From contig URCB01000021.1 of NCBI GenBank assembly GCA_900546255.1, forward strand, positions 1 through 28,146: 28,146 bases of DNA. The letters are read 5' to 3'. Of the stretch, positions 1 to 7,110 are shown piece after piece. Origin of the DNA: an uncultured Eubacteriales bacterium (GTDB taxonomy: Bacteria; Bacillota; Clostridia; Oscillospirales; Oscillospiraceae). A program made the position numbers and the translations under genes. The notes beneath the pieces are model-generated. The model was not told the DNA's origin. It saw nothing but the letters and a program-made list of their open reading frames with translations, and searched no databases. Every line of letters begins with the position of its first letter. Positions within the stretch are counted from its first letter, which is position 1.

Positions 1-87
1 CTAGAGAAAGCCTGGATCCCCCGCCCGGGACCGGGCGGGAAACCACCTCGCAGGTCTGGACCTGCGATGGTCCCAACGAGACCACCT
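1..87 (+). repeat. Structured dispersed repeat, copy 1 (cut by the window edge)
   Basis: This stretch matches, in inverted orientation, positions 25481-25566, with one length difference and a handful of substitutions. It can fold into three consecutive hairpins: CCCGCCCG/CGGGCGGG (loop GGAC), TCGCAGGTC/GACCTGCGA (loop TG), and a weaker GGTC/GACC stem. The bases flanking the second hairpin differ between the copies but still pair, so the structure seems to be under constraint. The left boundary is outside the window. No ORF is recognised inside it. Confidence 0.8.
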
Positions 88-130
88 GCCGCCTCAGCGG
101 GGCCCCCGCCCCCAGGCGCGTCGGCCACAG

Positions 131-159
131 TAGACATCCCCCGCCCCGTGGTGTATCCT
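131..159 (+). promoter_or_regulatory. Probable sigma-A promoter for the NIF3-insert-like gene
   Basis: TAGACA (131-136) and TATCCT (154-159) are separated by 17 bp and lie about 30 nt before the start codon at 188. The -35 has one mismatch to consensus and the -10 two, so this is a reasonable but unproven call. Confidence 0.4.
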
Positions 160-187
160 AAAGGAAACACCGAAAGGAGCCCCGCCT

Positions 188-520
188 ATGCTTGACTTCC
201 CCTACTGTAAGCTGGAGATCTTCCTCCCCCCATCCCACCTGGAGGCTGTCCAGGCGGCCCTGCGCCAGGCCGACGCCGGGCACATCGGCCGGTACGACAG
301 CTGTTTGTCCTACCACCCCGTCACCAGCTGCTGGCGGCCCCTGGAGGGGACCCACCCTTACCTGGGCACCCCCGGCCAGGTGAGCCAGGAGGCCGAACTC
401 AAAGTGGAGGTCACCTGCCGGACCGAGGAGGTGGACCAGATCATCGCCGCGGTGAAAGCCGTCCACCCCTATGAGGAGCCGGTGATCAACGCCATCCCCC
501 TCTTCCGCACCAGTTTTTGA
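188..520 (+). CDS. Stand-alone NIF3/YqfO insert-domain (CutA-like fold) protein
   Basis: This 110-residue protein resembles the domain inserted in the middle of many bacterial NIF3/YqfO proteins. Visible hallmarks are the opening KLEIFLPPSHLEAVQ, the central GRYDSC segment followed by WRPLEGTHPYLG, an E-K-V-E-V strand, and the closing AVHPYEEPVINAIPL. The fold is related to the trimeric CutA/PII-like ferredoxin fold. Family members are often annotated as divalent-ion tolerance or cytochrome biogenesis proteins, but no biochemical activity is established for stand-alone copies. The metal-binding NIF3 flanks are absent, so this is not a truncated full-length NIF3 in view. The start is fixed by GAAAGGAG about 8 nt upstream. 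The gene is monocistronic, with a promoter upstream and a terminator at 536-585. Family assignment is good; function is unknown. Confidence 0.8.
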   Translation: MLDFPYCKLEIFLPPSHLEAVQAALRQADAGHIGRYDSCLSYHPVTSCWRPLEGTHPYLGTPGQVSQEAELKVEVTCRTEEVDQIIAAVKAVHPYEEPVINAIPLFRTSF

Positions 521-535
521 CACCCCAGACAGTCC

Positions 536-585
536 AACAGCCCCAAGGCACGGAAACCCATCCCATGCCTTGGGGCTGTTTCTTC
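536..585 (+). terminator. Intrinsic terminator of the NIF3-insert-like gene
   Basis: AACAGCCCCAAGGCA (536-550) pairs perfectly with TGCCTTGGGGCTGTT (566-580), followed by TTTCTT on the plus strand. It lies in the convergent gap between this gene and the transpeptidase gene and could also stop minus-strand transcripts, although no T-run is seen on that side. Confidence 0.8.
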
Positions 586-610
586 GCGTTCGGAGACGCT
601 TTTGCGGGAA

Positions 611-1942
611 TCACTCCGCGGTGGCCTGGGCCAGCACTTGGGCGGCCACGGAACCGGCCACCCGGGCCCCGGCGCTGCCGTTTTCCACCAGGACCACGAA
701 GGCCAAGGGGTGGTCAGGATCGTCGATGAACCCGGCGAACCAGGCGTGGGGCTCCGCACCCCCACCCACCTCAGCGGTACCCGACTTGGCGCACACCGCC
801 AGGTCGCCAAACTGGCTCTGGCCATACTCGGTGACCACGTTGTTGCGCATCATCTCTTTCAGGCGCTGGCAGGTCTCTGCGCTGTAGGTCTCATAGGTGT
901 CCTTCCCGTCGGGCAGGGCGGCGGGGATGGCGGTGCCGCCGATGGTCTCGCTGCCCACCAGGTTGGGCACCACGGCCTCGCCCTCGTTGGCGATGCTCCC
1001 CATAAAGGCCAGCAGAGAGCAGGGGTTCACCAGGTCCTTGTCCTGGCCCACCCCGGACCAGCCCAGGTAGGCGCTGCCGTCCTCCTCCGCCACAAAGCTG
1101 CCGGAAGCGGTGGAGATGCCGTTGACATTCAGGGAGTCCAGCAGGCCCGCCTGCTCCACGTACTTGGCCAGGGTGCTGCCCCCCAGCTCCATGGCCAGGG
1201 TGGCGTAAGCCCCGTTGCAGGAGCAGGCCAGGCACTGGTTGATGTCCATGTCCGCCCCGTGGGCATAGGGGCAGGTGATCACATCGCCCCCCACCTCCAG
1301 GCTGCCGGTGCAGGTGTAGCGGAACTGGTCCAGGTCATCCTTCTCCTCAATGGCCGCGGCGGTGGTGATGATCTTAAACACCGAGCCGGGGGGGTAGGTG
1401 CTGGAGAAGAAGCGGTTTAAGTACACCCCTTCATAGGCGGAATTCTCGTTGACATCCGACGGGGGATTGTTGGGGTCATAGGAGGGGGAACTGACCAGGC
1501 ACTTGATGTCCCCGGTGGTATAATCGTACACCGCCACCACCCCTTTGTGGCCGTTGAGGGCGGCGTAGGCCGTTTCATTCAGGGAGGCATCCAAGGTCAG
1601 GTGCACATCGTGGCTGCCCAGGGCGGTGCCGGTGATGGGGTTGTACCCCGTGAGCCGGTCGGAGAGCACCGAGCGCAGAGAAGTGCCGAAGTTCTGGTCC
1701 CCCACCAGGTGGAGGGTGGCCACTCGGGTGGCACGGTTTTCCGCGTACTCCCCCGTCTCCCCGTTGTAGAGGAGGACGCCATTGGTGTCATAGATGGCGC
1801 CGGAGTTGTAGTACTGGGACCCGAAGAAACCCACCCATTCGTCCCCTTTCCACAGCCACTGCACCAGGAAGAATACCATCCCTGCGGCAAAGGCAGCGGC
1901 CAGGACCAGGGCGATGATGGTCCGTCGTTTCAGTCGTTTCAT
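611..1942 (-). CDS. Class B penicillin-binding protein (PbpA/FtsI-type transpeptidase)
   Basis: Monofunctional D,D-transpeptidase that crosslinks peptidoglycan outside the membrane. The 443-residue chain has a basic N-terminus and one membrane anchor (about residues 8-29), a short pedestal, then the transpeptidase domain. The three active-site motifs are present: SVFK (187-190, catalytic Ser187 in the YPPGS context), SCN (241-243) and KSGT (386-389). It is shorter than typical class B enzymes (550-700 residues) because the N-terminal pedestal is small, as in actinobacterial PbpA. Its ATG overlaps the stop of the upstream FHA-SEDS gene (ATGA), and AAAGGGGGA lies upstream, so translation is probably coupled. 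SEDS glycosyltransferases work as complexes with a class B PBP, which fits this gene pair. The specific role (elongation, division or sporulation) cannot be read from sequence. Confidence 0.93.
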   Translation of the reverse strand: MKRLKRRTIIALVLAAAFAAGMVFFLVQWLWKGDEWVGFFGSQYYNSGAIYDTNGVLLYNGETGEYAENRATRVATLHLVGDQNFGTSLRSVLSDRLTGYNPITGTALGSHDVHLTLDASLNETAYAALNGHKGVVAVYDYTTGDIKCLVSSPSYDPNNPPSDVNENSAYEGVYLNRFFSSTYPPGSVFKIITTAAAIEEKDDLDQFRYTCTGSLEVGGDVITCPYAHGADMDINQCLACSCNGAYATLAMELGGSTLAKYVEQAGLLDSLNVNGISTASGSFVAEEDGSAYLGWSGVGQDKDLVNPCSLLAFMGSIANEGEAVVPNLVGSETIGGTAIPAALPDGKDTYETYSAETCQRLKEMMRNNVVTEYGQSQFGDLAVCAKSGTAEVGGGAEPHAWFAGFIDDPDHPLAFVVLVENGSAGARVAGSVAAQVLAQATAE

Positions 1943-4098
1943 GGGCGTCTCCCCCTTTCTGTCCGGCGGCTCTCCCCGGTGCGGGGCCGGCCGGTGAGGG
2001 GATCCTCCCCTTCCGGCCAGAGGGGCCCGTCAATCAGGTCGTCCCAACTGCCCGGGTCCCGGGCCAAGTCCTCCCGCCCTGGGGGCGCGTCTCGGCCGTA
2101 GGCGTTCCGGTAACCGTCCCTGTCGTCATCGTACCGGTCGTCATAGTCATCGTAGTCGTAGCCGTCGTAATCGTCGTACTCCGCATCATCGTCATAATCA
2201 TCGTAGTCATCGTAATCGTCGTAATCGTCATAGCCGTCCTCATCGTAGTCATCGTACCAGCCGTTGTACCGGTCGTCATAGATCCGGTCGGAGTCCGGTG
2301 GGATCCACCCTCGGATCCGCTTGGGCAGCTTCAAGGTGAAGCTGGCGTTGGGCCGGGTGTCCGCCGCCTTGAGGAAGGCCAGCAAGCCCCAGCAGGAGAT
2401 CATACTAGACCCGCCCAGGGAGACGAAGGGGAAGGTCACCCCGGTAAGGGGGAGGATGTCCACCGCCCCCAGCACGTTGAGGGTGGTCTGGAACACCAGC
2501 ATGGCCGCAGCAGAGTTGGCGGCAATGACATAGTAGCTGGACCGGGCCGTGGCCGCGCACCGGGAGGCGTAGACCACCAGCACCAGGATCAGAAACACCG
2601 CGCACAGGGCCAGGATCAGGCCGAACTGCTCGCTGATGACGCCGAAGACCAGGTCGGTGTTGGCCGCGCCGATGTTTTTCAGGAACACATCGTCCCCCGT
2701 CCCCTTGCCGAAGAGGCCGCCGCTGGCGATGGCGGACATGGTACGGGTCTGCTGGAAGCCCCCGGAGTCGGCGGCGTGCTCCCACACATGGCGCCAGGCC
2801 CCGAAGCGGTTGGCAATGTAGGGCTTGAACTGGAGGATCATCCATCCCCCCGCCCCGGCGGCGGTGGCCATAAGGCCCACAAACCCAATGTCCCCCGACC
2901 GGAGGAAGGCGATGACCAGAAGGGCCACAAAGAAGATGAGGGCGGTACCAAAGTCACTCATCAGGGCCAGGCAGCCCATACAGAAGCCGCAGAAGAGGAT
3001 GGTAAAGATCAGGTTTCGCCGGGCAAAGAGCCGGTCCAGGGTGGCCGCCCCGGTGAAGATGAAGGCGATCTTCACAAACTCCGAGGGCTGAAAGCCGATG
3101 GGGCCGATATGGATCCAGTTCCGGGCCCCGAAGAGCTGGGAACCAAAGAGCACGTTGAAGATCAGCAGCAGGCAGGTAAAGATGGCCACCGGCCAGCGCA
3201 GGGAGACCGTGGATTTCAGGTCCCGCAGCAGCACGCTGAGCACCAGGAACACCACAATGCCCGCAATGACGCAGATGGTCTGGGTGAGCAGATTGGAAGG
3301 GTCATAGGCTGCCGCCACCGCGAAGGAGAGGGTGCAGAGGAAGAAAGCTATGGTCTCCACCTCAAAGGCCGTGCGCTTCATGGAGCGGTAGATCAGGTAG
3401 GTCACCCACATGGCCGCCATGAGGATGGCAAAGGCCCCGGCGATCATCACCACCTGCTGGACCTCCCGCCCCGGGATGCACTGGACGGCCATCATGATCT
3501 GAAACACCGTCAGGTACCCCAGGGTGCGGCCTGGGCTCAGGGGGCGTTCCGCCACCCCCCAGCGCATGGCCTGTTCCCGCTCTTCGGCCTCACTGATGGC
3601 GTAGAACTCCATGCCCACCCCCCCTAGGTCAATGATGTCCCCGGTTTTCAGGGGGGTGGTGTGGGTGACTTTTTTCCCGTTGAGCCGGGTGCCGTTTTTG
3701 GTTTGCAGGGGTTGGAGTTTCCAGTTCCCCTTATCGTCCCGGAGCAGGGCGGCGTGGCTGCGGGAGACGGTGGGAAAATCCAGGCTGACATCGACCCAGG
3801 CTCCCCGGCCGATGGCATTCTCCCAATGGCACAGGTCCAGCTTGGTCCCGTCGGCCAGGGTGAGCCAGCCCCAGATCTCTTTGCCCGTCTTCTCCCGGAA
3901 CAGGGACATGAGGCAGCGGACGATGATCAAAATGGCAATGGGGATGGCCACCACCCGCAAAATACCGCAGGCCACCGGCAAAATCACGTCGATGGCCGCG
4001 GCAATGGCCGCGCCGGTATCTGGGTTCTGCAGCGCAGCTTGGACTTGCTCCCCCAGCTGGGAGAAAATCGCCCCCAGGCGGGCGATGAGTTCCTGCAT
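1939..4098 (-). CDS. FHA-domain/SEDS (RodA/FtsW/SpoVE) peptidoglycan glycosyltransferase fusion
   Basis: Predicted lipid II polymerase of 719 residues. Order: an N-terminal amphipathic stretch and membrane helix (about 38-65); a cytoplasmic FHA domain (about 78-168) with GR (97-98), the SRSH core (112-115) and NG (135-136); a multi-helix SEDS domain (about 190-580); and a cytoplasmic tail dominated by Asp and Tyr. SEDS signatures are GARNWIHIGPIGFQPSEFVK, SDFGTAL and the loop ANTDLVF, whose Asp matches the catalytic Asp of RodA/FtsW. FHA domains bind phosphothreonine, so control by a PknB/PrkC-type kinase is inferred; no kinase gene is in the window. The ATG at 4098 is preferred over an in-frame start at 4179 because AAGGAGG lies just upstream. 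It is the first gene of a two-gene operon and overlaps the transpeptidase gene by 4 nt. Confidence 0.92.
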   Translation of the reverse strand: MQELIARLGAIFSQLGEQVQAALQNPDTGAAIAAAIDVILPVACGILRVVAIPIAILIIVRCLMSLFREKTGKEIWGWLTLADGTKLDLCHWENAIGRGAWVDVSLDFPTVSRSHAALLRDDKGNWKLQPLQTKNGTRLNGKKVTHTTPLKTGDIIDLGGVGMEFYAISEAEEREQAMRWGVAERPLSPGRTLGYLTVFQIMMAVQCIPGREVQQVVMIAGAFAILMAAMWVTYLIYRSMKRTAFEVETIAFFLCTLSFAVAAAYDPSNLLTQTICVIAGIVVFLVLSVLLRDLKSTVSLRWPVAIFTCLLLIFNVLFGSQLFGARNWIHIGPIGFQPSEFVKIAFIFTGAATLDRLFARRNLIFTILFCGFCMGCLALMSDFGTALIFFVALLVIAFLRSGDIGFVGLMATAAGAGGWMILQFKPYIANRFGAWRHVWEHAADSGGFQQTRTMSAIASGGLFGKGTGDDVFLKNIGAANTDLVFGVISEQFGLILALCAVFLILVLVVYASRCAATARSSYYVIAANSAAAMLVFQTTLNVLGAVDILPLTGVTFPFVSLGGSSMISCWGLLAFLKAADTRPNASFTLKLPKRIRGWIPPDSDRIYDDRYNGWYDDYDEDGYDDYDDYDDYDDYDDDAEYDDYDGYDYDDYDDRYDDDRDGYRNAYGRDAPPGREDLARDPGSWDDLIDGPLWPEGEDPLTGRPRTGESRRTERGRRP
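2138..2262 (-). repeat. Low-complexity coding repeat (Asp/Tyr codon tract)
   Basis: On the plus strand this is a run of TCGTCATAG/TCATCGTAA-like units. On the coding strand it encodes the repeated Y-D-D tail of the SEDS fusion. The units are imperfect and the reading frame is intact. The tract is prone to slippage in 3-nt-multiple steps, which would change tail length without breaking the frame. Confidence 0.8.
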
Positions 4099-4116
4099 GG
4101 CTTCCTCCTTTTCTCC

Positions 4117-4133
4117 GGCCGGCAGGGCCGGCC
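4117..4133 (-). other. GC hairpin just upstream of the SEDS-gene ribosome binding site
   Basis: GGCCGGC (4117-4123), loop AGG, GCCGGCC (4127-4133) forms a perfect 7-bp stem in the operon leader, about 8 nt before the AAGGAGG sequence. A similar GGCCGGCC hairpin occupies the same relative place in the trmB leader (14867-14887). Role unknown. Confidence 0.5.
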
Positions 4134-4193
4134 AGCGGAGCGTGTGTTTCGTGGGTACCCTCTCGCCCCGGGGTGCCACCCCAGGGGAAGGGA

Positions 4194-4223
4194 CCGGAAA
4201 GACGCCGTGGCGTCACTTTCCGG
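4194..4223 (-). other. Hairpin at the 5' end of the FHA-SEDS operon transcript
   Basis: CCGGAAA and TTTCCGG enclose GACGCC-GT-GGCGTC, giving a long, nearly continuous stem. It starts within a few nt of the expected transcription start, immediately after the TATAAT element. A 5'-terminal stem can protect an mRNA; whether it does here is inference. Confidence 0.5.
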
Positions 4224-4225
4224 GT

Positions 4226-4253
4226 ATTATATCATACTTTGCGGAAAACACAA
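4226..4253 (-). promoter_or_regulatory. Sigma-A promoter of the FHA-SEDS/transpeptidase operon
   Basis: On the minus strand a perfect TATAAT (4231-4226) is preceded by TTGTGT (4253-4248) with a 16-bp spacer, inside an AT-richer patch. It is about 125 nt upstream of the ATG at 4098, leaving a structured leader. Confidence 0.65.
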
Positions 4254-4345
4254 GTCAGGCCCCCACCTTGGCGGCGGTCTCCCCCTTGGGATTTTGAGGG
4301 TTTCCACAATACCATCTCTTTCTTGCCCCTTTCCTTTGTTTCTTC

Positions 4346-4373
4346 TTGCCATTTTGGGGGTTGTTGATAAAAT
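4346..4373 (+). promoter_or_regulatory. Possible sigma-A promoter for the lipoprotein gene
   Basis: TTGCCA (4346-4351) and TAAAAT (4368-4373) are 16 bp apart in the most AT-rich part of the 4254-4487 gap. A second weak candidate -10 (TATAAA, 4416-4421) lies downstream without a convincing -35. A hairpin GTGGGAA/TTCCCAC (4422-4440) lies in the resulting leader. Confidence 0.4.
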
Positions 4374-4487
4374 AAAAGTATCCGGGAACTTTTCCTCTCT
4401 CTCAGCGTCTTACTCTATAAAGTGGGAACCCCATTCCCACACCCCTCACACCACCCCCGAAGGAATGCTATGGAAAGGAGTCCCCCC

Positions 4488-5120
4488 ATGAAAAAACGAT
4501 ACCTTCTCTTGTGCTTGCTGGCCTGCTGCGGCCTGCTGGCCCTGGCGGGCTGCGGAATCTCCCCCGGCTCCACCTCCGCCAAGCCTGTCATCTACCTCTA
4601 TCCCGAAGGAGAAACCACCGTCTCCGTCCAGCTGGACTATACCGGCCAGCTCACCACCACCTACCCCGCCTATGGGGACGGCTGGACCGTCACCGCCCAC
4701 CCCGACGGCACCCTCACCGATCCCGCCACCGGACGGAACTACTACTGCCTCTTCTGGGAGGGCATCTCCCCGGTGGAGTATGACTTCTCGGAAGGTTTTG
4801 TGGTCCCCGGCGAGGACACCGCCGCCTTCCTGGAGGAGGCCCTGGCCGCCCTGGGCCTCACCGACCAGGAGGCCAACGAGTTCCTTATCTACTGGCTGCC
4901 CAAGATGGAGGGCAACCCCTACAACCTCATCGCCTTCCAGGACGAGGTGTACACCGAGAACGCCGCCCTCTCCATCTCCCCTGCCCCTGACACCCTTCTC
5001 CGGGTCTTCATGGCCTGGAAGGGGTTGGAGGAGCCGGTGGAGGTTCCGCCCCAAGTTCTCACCCCCACCCCCCGCACTGGGTTCACTGTGGTGGAGTGGG
5101 GTGGGGCAGAAGTCCAGTAA
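4488..5120 (+). CDS. Putative lipoprotein of unknown function
   Basis: The 210-residue product has a textbook lipoprotein signal: MKKR, a hydrophobic stretch and the lipobox LAGC with the lipidated Cys at position 22, so it should be anchored on the outer face of the membrane. The mature part opens with KPVIYLYPEGETTVSVQLDY, continues with a GDGWTVTAHPDGTL segment and a YCLFWEG motif, and reads as beta-rich. I recognise this KPVIYLYP pattern from uncharacterised secreted proteins of clostridia but know no function for it. The start is set by GGAAAGGAG upstream of the ATG at 4488; the in-frame ATG at 4422 lies inside a leader hairpin and lacks a site. It appears monocistronic, since the following gene has its own promoter. 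Confidence 0.75.
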   Translation: MKKRYLLLCLLACCGLLALAGCGISPGSTSAKPVIYLYPEGETTVSVQLDYTGQLTTTYPAYGDGWTVTAHPDGTLTDPATGRNYYCLFWEGISPVEYDFSEGFVVPGEDTAAFLEEALAALGLTDQEANEFLIYWLPKMEGNPYNLIAFQDEVYTENAALSISPAPDTLLRVFMAWKGLEEPVEVPPQVLTPTPRTGFTVVEWGGAEVQ

Positions 5121-5126
5121 CCGCCC

Positions 5127-5155
5127 TTGCGCCGGCCTGCCGGCTGTGCTACACT
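5127..5155 (+). promoter_or_regulatory. Probable sigma-A promoter for the alcohol dehydrogenase operon
   Basis: TTGCGC (5127-5132), a 17-bp spacer and TACACT (5150-5155), starting only 7 nt after the lipoprotein stop codon. The spacer contains a CCGGC-CT-GCCGG inverted repeat, which could be an operator or chance in GC-rich DNA. Confidence 0.5.
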
Positions 5156-5187
5156 GGGGAAAACCATGGTAATCAGGAGGGTTCCCT

Positions 5188-6237
5188 ATGCGCGCCTTTG
5201 CCTATCTGTCCCAGGGCCAAGCCGGTTGGATCGAGAAGGAGATCCCCAAACCCACCGGGGTGGACGGGGTCATCCGTCCCCTGCTGGTGGCCCCCTGCAC
5301 CTCGGACGTCCACAACGTGGCCATCAACTGCCTGGCCCCCCACCGCATCCTGGGCCACGAGGGTCTGGGGGAGATCGTCGCCGTGGGGGAAGGGGTCAAG
5401 GACTTCCAGGTTGGGGAGGTCGTGGTGGTCCCCCCGGTGACCCCGGACTGGCGCACCGTCCCCTCCCAGCTGGGGGCCCACCAGCACTGCAGCGGCCTCA
5501 TCACCGGGCAGAAGCTCTCCAACTCTGAGGACGGCCTCATGGCGGAGTACGCCCTCATCCGGGACCTGGACGCCAACGCCGCCCGGATCCCCCCGGGGGT
5601 CTCCTGGGAGGGGGCGGTAATGGCCGCCGACATGCTCAACACCGGCCTCTACGGGGCCCAGCTGGCCGACGTCCAGCCTGGGGACACGGTGGTGGTCATG
5701 GGGGTGGGCCCGGTGGGCCTCATGGCCATCGCCGGGGCCCGGCTCCGGGGGGCTGGGCGGATCCTGGCCATCGGCAGCCGAAAGGCGGGGGTGGAACTGG
5801 CCCGGTTCTACGGCGCCACCGATGTGCTCAATTATAAGGAGGGGGACATCACCCGCCAGGTGTACGCCCTCACCCACAAGCAGGGGGCGGACTGCTGCAT
5901 CTGCGCCGGAGGCGGCACTGAGGCCCTGGGCCAGGCGGTGGCCATGGTCCGCTGGGGGGGCACCGTGGGGAACGTGAACTACTTCACCACCTACGGGGAC
6001 CTGCCCGTGAACAACGTCCGCTACGGCTTCGGCATGGGCAACAAGACCATCCGGGGGGGCGAGTGCCCCGGGGGCCGGGGGCGGATGGAAAAGCTCCTGG
6101 CCCTCCTCCAGTACGGCCGGGTGGACCCCGTCCCCCTGATCACCCACCGGTTCCAGGGCCTAGAGCAGGTGGAAACCGCCTTCCGCCTCATGGCGGAAAA
6201 GCCCCCAGAACTGGTAAAGGCCGTGGTGGCCCTGTAA
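5188..6237 (+). CDS. adh: NADP-dependent secondary alcohol dehydrogenase (zinc type)
   Basis: A 349-residue medium-chain zinc dehydrogenase very close in pattern to the Clostridium beijerinckii isopropanol dehydrogenase, which interconverts secondary alcohols and ketones with NADP(H). Catalytic zinc ligands are Cys37, His57 and Asp148, shifted by two from the clostridial Cys37/His59/Asp150; Glu58 follows His57. The Rossmann motif is GVGPVG (172-177). Gly196-Ser197-Arg198 and Tyr216 match the residues that select NADP over NAD in the family. The structural-zinc lobe is absent, as in that subfamily. A CAGGAGGG ribosome site precedes the ATG. It leads a short operon with rlmA (27-nt gap) and the PhzF-like gene; no metabolic link between the three is evident. 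The physiological substrate is not determined by sequence. Confidence 0.92.
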   Translation: MRAFAYLSQGQAGWIEKEIPKPTGVDGVIRPLLVAPCTSDVHNVAINCLAPHRILGHEGLGEIVAVGEGVKDFQVGEVVVVPPVTPDWRTVPSQLGAHQHCSGLITGQKLSNSEDGLMAEYALIRDLDANAARIPPGVSWEGAVMAADMLNTGLYGAQLADVQPGDTVVVMGVGPVGLMAIAGARLRGAGRILAIGSRKAGVELARFYGATDVLNYKEGDITRQVYALTHKQGADCCICAGGGTEALGQAVAMVRWGGTVGNVNYFTTYGDLPVNNVRYGFGMGNKTIRGGECPGGRGRMEKLLALLQYGRVDPVPLITHRFQGLEQVETAFRLMAEKPPELVKAVVAL

Positions 6238-6264
6238 TTCTCCCCGGAAAGGAAGTCTGCTCCC

Positions 6265-7110
6265 ATGGAAAGTCTCTTTCGCTGCCCCCTGTGCGCCCAG
6301 CCCCTGGACCGGGAGGACCGCCGCTACCACTGCCCCCAAGGCCACAGCTTTGACCGGGGGGCGGCGGGGTACGTTCACCTGCTCCCCGCCAACCAAAAAC
6401 ACGCCAAGGACCCGGGGGACGACAAGGGCATGGCCGCCGCCCGGAACCGCTTCCTCTCCGGGGACCACTATGCCCCCCTGCGGGAGACCCTGGCCCAGCT
6501 GGCCCTGGCCCACACCCCAGACCGCCCCGTCCTCCTGGACGCCGGCTGCGGGGAGGGGTACTACAGCGCCGGCCTCTTCCAAACCCTGGCCCAGGCGGGG
6601 AAGTCCCCCCGGCTGGCGGGGGTGGACCTGTCCAAACACGCCCTGCGCCGGGCGGCCAAGCGGGTCCCCGACGGGGAGTTCGCCGTGGCCTCGGTGTACC
6701 ACCTGCCGGTGGCCGACGGGGTGGCGGACCTCTTGGTGGACTGCTTCTCCCCCCTGGCCCTCACGGAGTTTTGGCGGGTGCTGAAACCGGGGGGCTGGTT
6801 CCTCTACGTGGTGCCCGGGGCCCGGCACCTGTGGGAGCTCAAGCAGGTCCTCTACGACCGGCCCTACCCCAATGAGGAGAAGCAGACTCCCTACCCCGGC
6901 TTTGCCTACCGGGCCATCCGGGAAGTGGACTTCACCGCCCACCTGCCTGACCCCCAGACCATCCAGGACCTGTTCCAAATGACCCCCTACTTCTGGAAGA
7001 CCCCCAAGGAGGGGGCGGCCCGGCTGGCCGCCCTGCCCAGCCTGGACACCACCGTCTCCTTCCGGGTCCATGTGTTCCAGAAGGCCGGGCAAGAGGAGGG
7101 CACGCCATGA
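6265..7110 (+). CDS. rlmA: 23S rRNA (guanine-N1)-methyltransferase, RlmA family
   Basis: SAM-dependent methyltransferase of 281 residues. It starts with a zinc-binding module (Cys7, Cys10, Cys23, His27) followed by the family signature GYVHLLP and KDPGDDKGM, and a SAM site LLDAGCGEGYYS (about 90-101), then GVDLSK and LKPGGW. The same order is seen in E. coli RlmA, which methylates G745 of 23S rRNA; Gram-positive relatives (TlrB/RlmA-II) methylate G748 and can affect tylosin-type macrolide binding. Which guanine is the target here cannot be told from sequence. The stop overlaps the start of the PhzF-like gene by 4 nt (ATGA), implying translational coupling. Confidence 0.9.
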   Translation: MESLFRCPLCAQPLDREDRRYHCPQGHSFDRGAAGYVHLLPANQKHAKDPGDDKGMAAARNRFLSGDHYAPLRETLAQLALAHTPDRPVLLDAGCGEGYYSAGLFQTLAQAGKSPRLAGVDLSKHALRRAAKRVPDGEFAVASVYHLPVADGVADLLVDCFSPLALTEFWRVLKPGGWFLYVVPGARHLWELKQVLYDRPYPNEEKQTPYPGFAYRAIREVDFTAHLPDPQTIQDLFQMTPYFWKTPKEGAARLAALPSLDTTVSFRVHVFQKAGQEEGTP

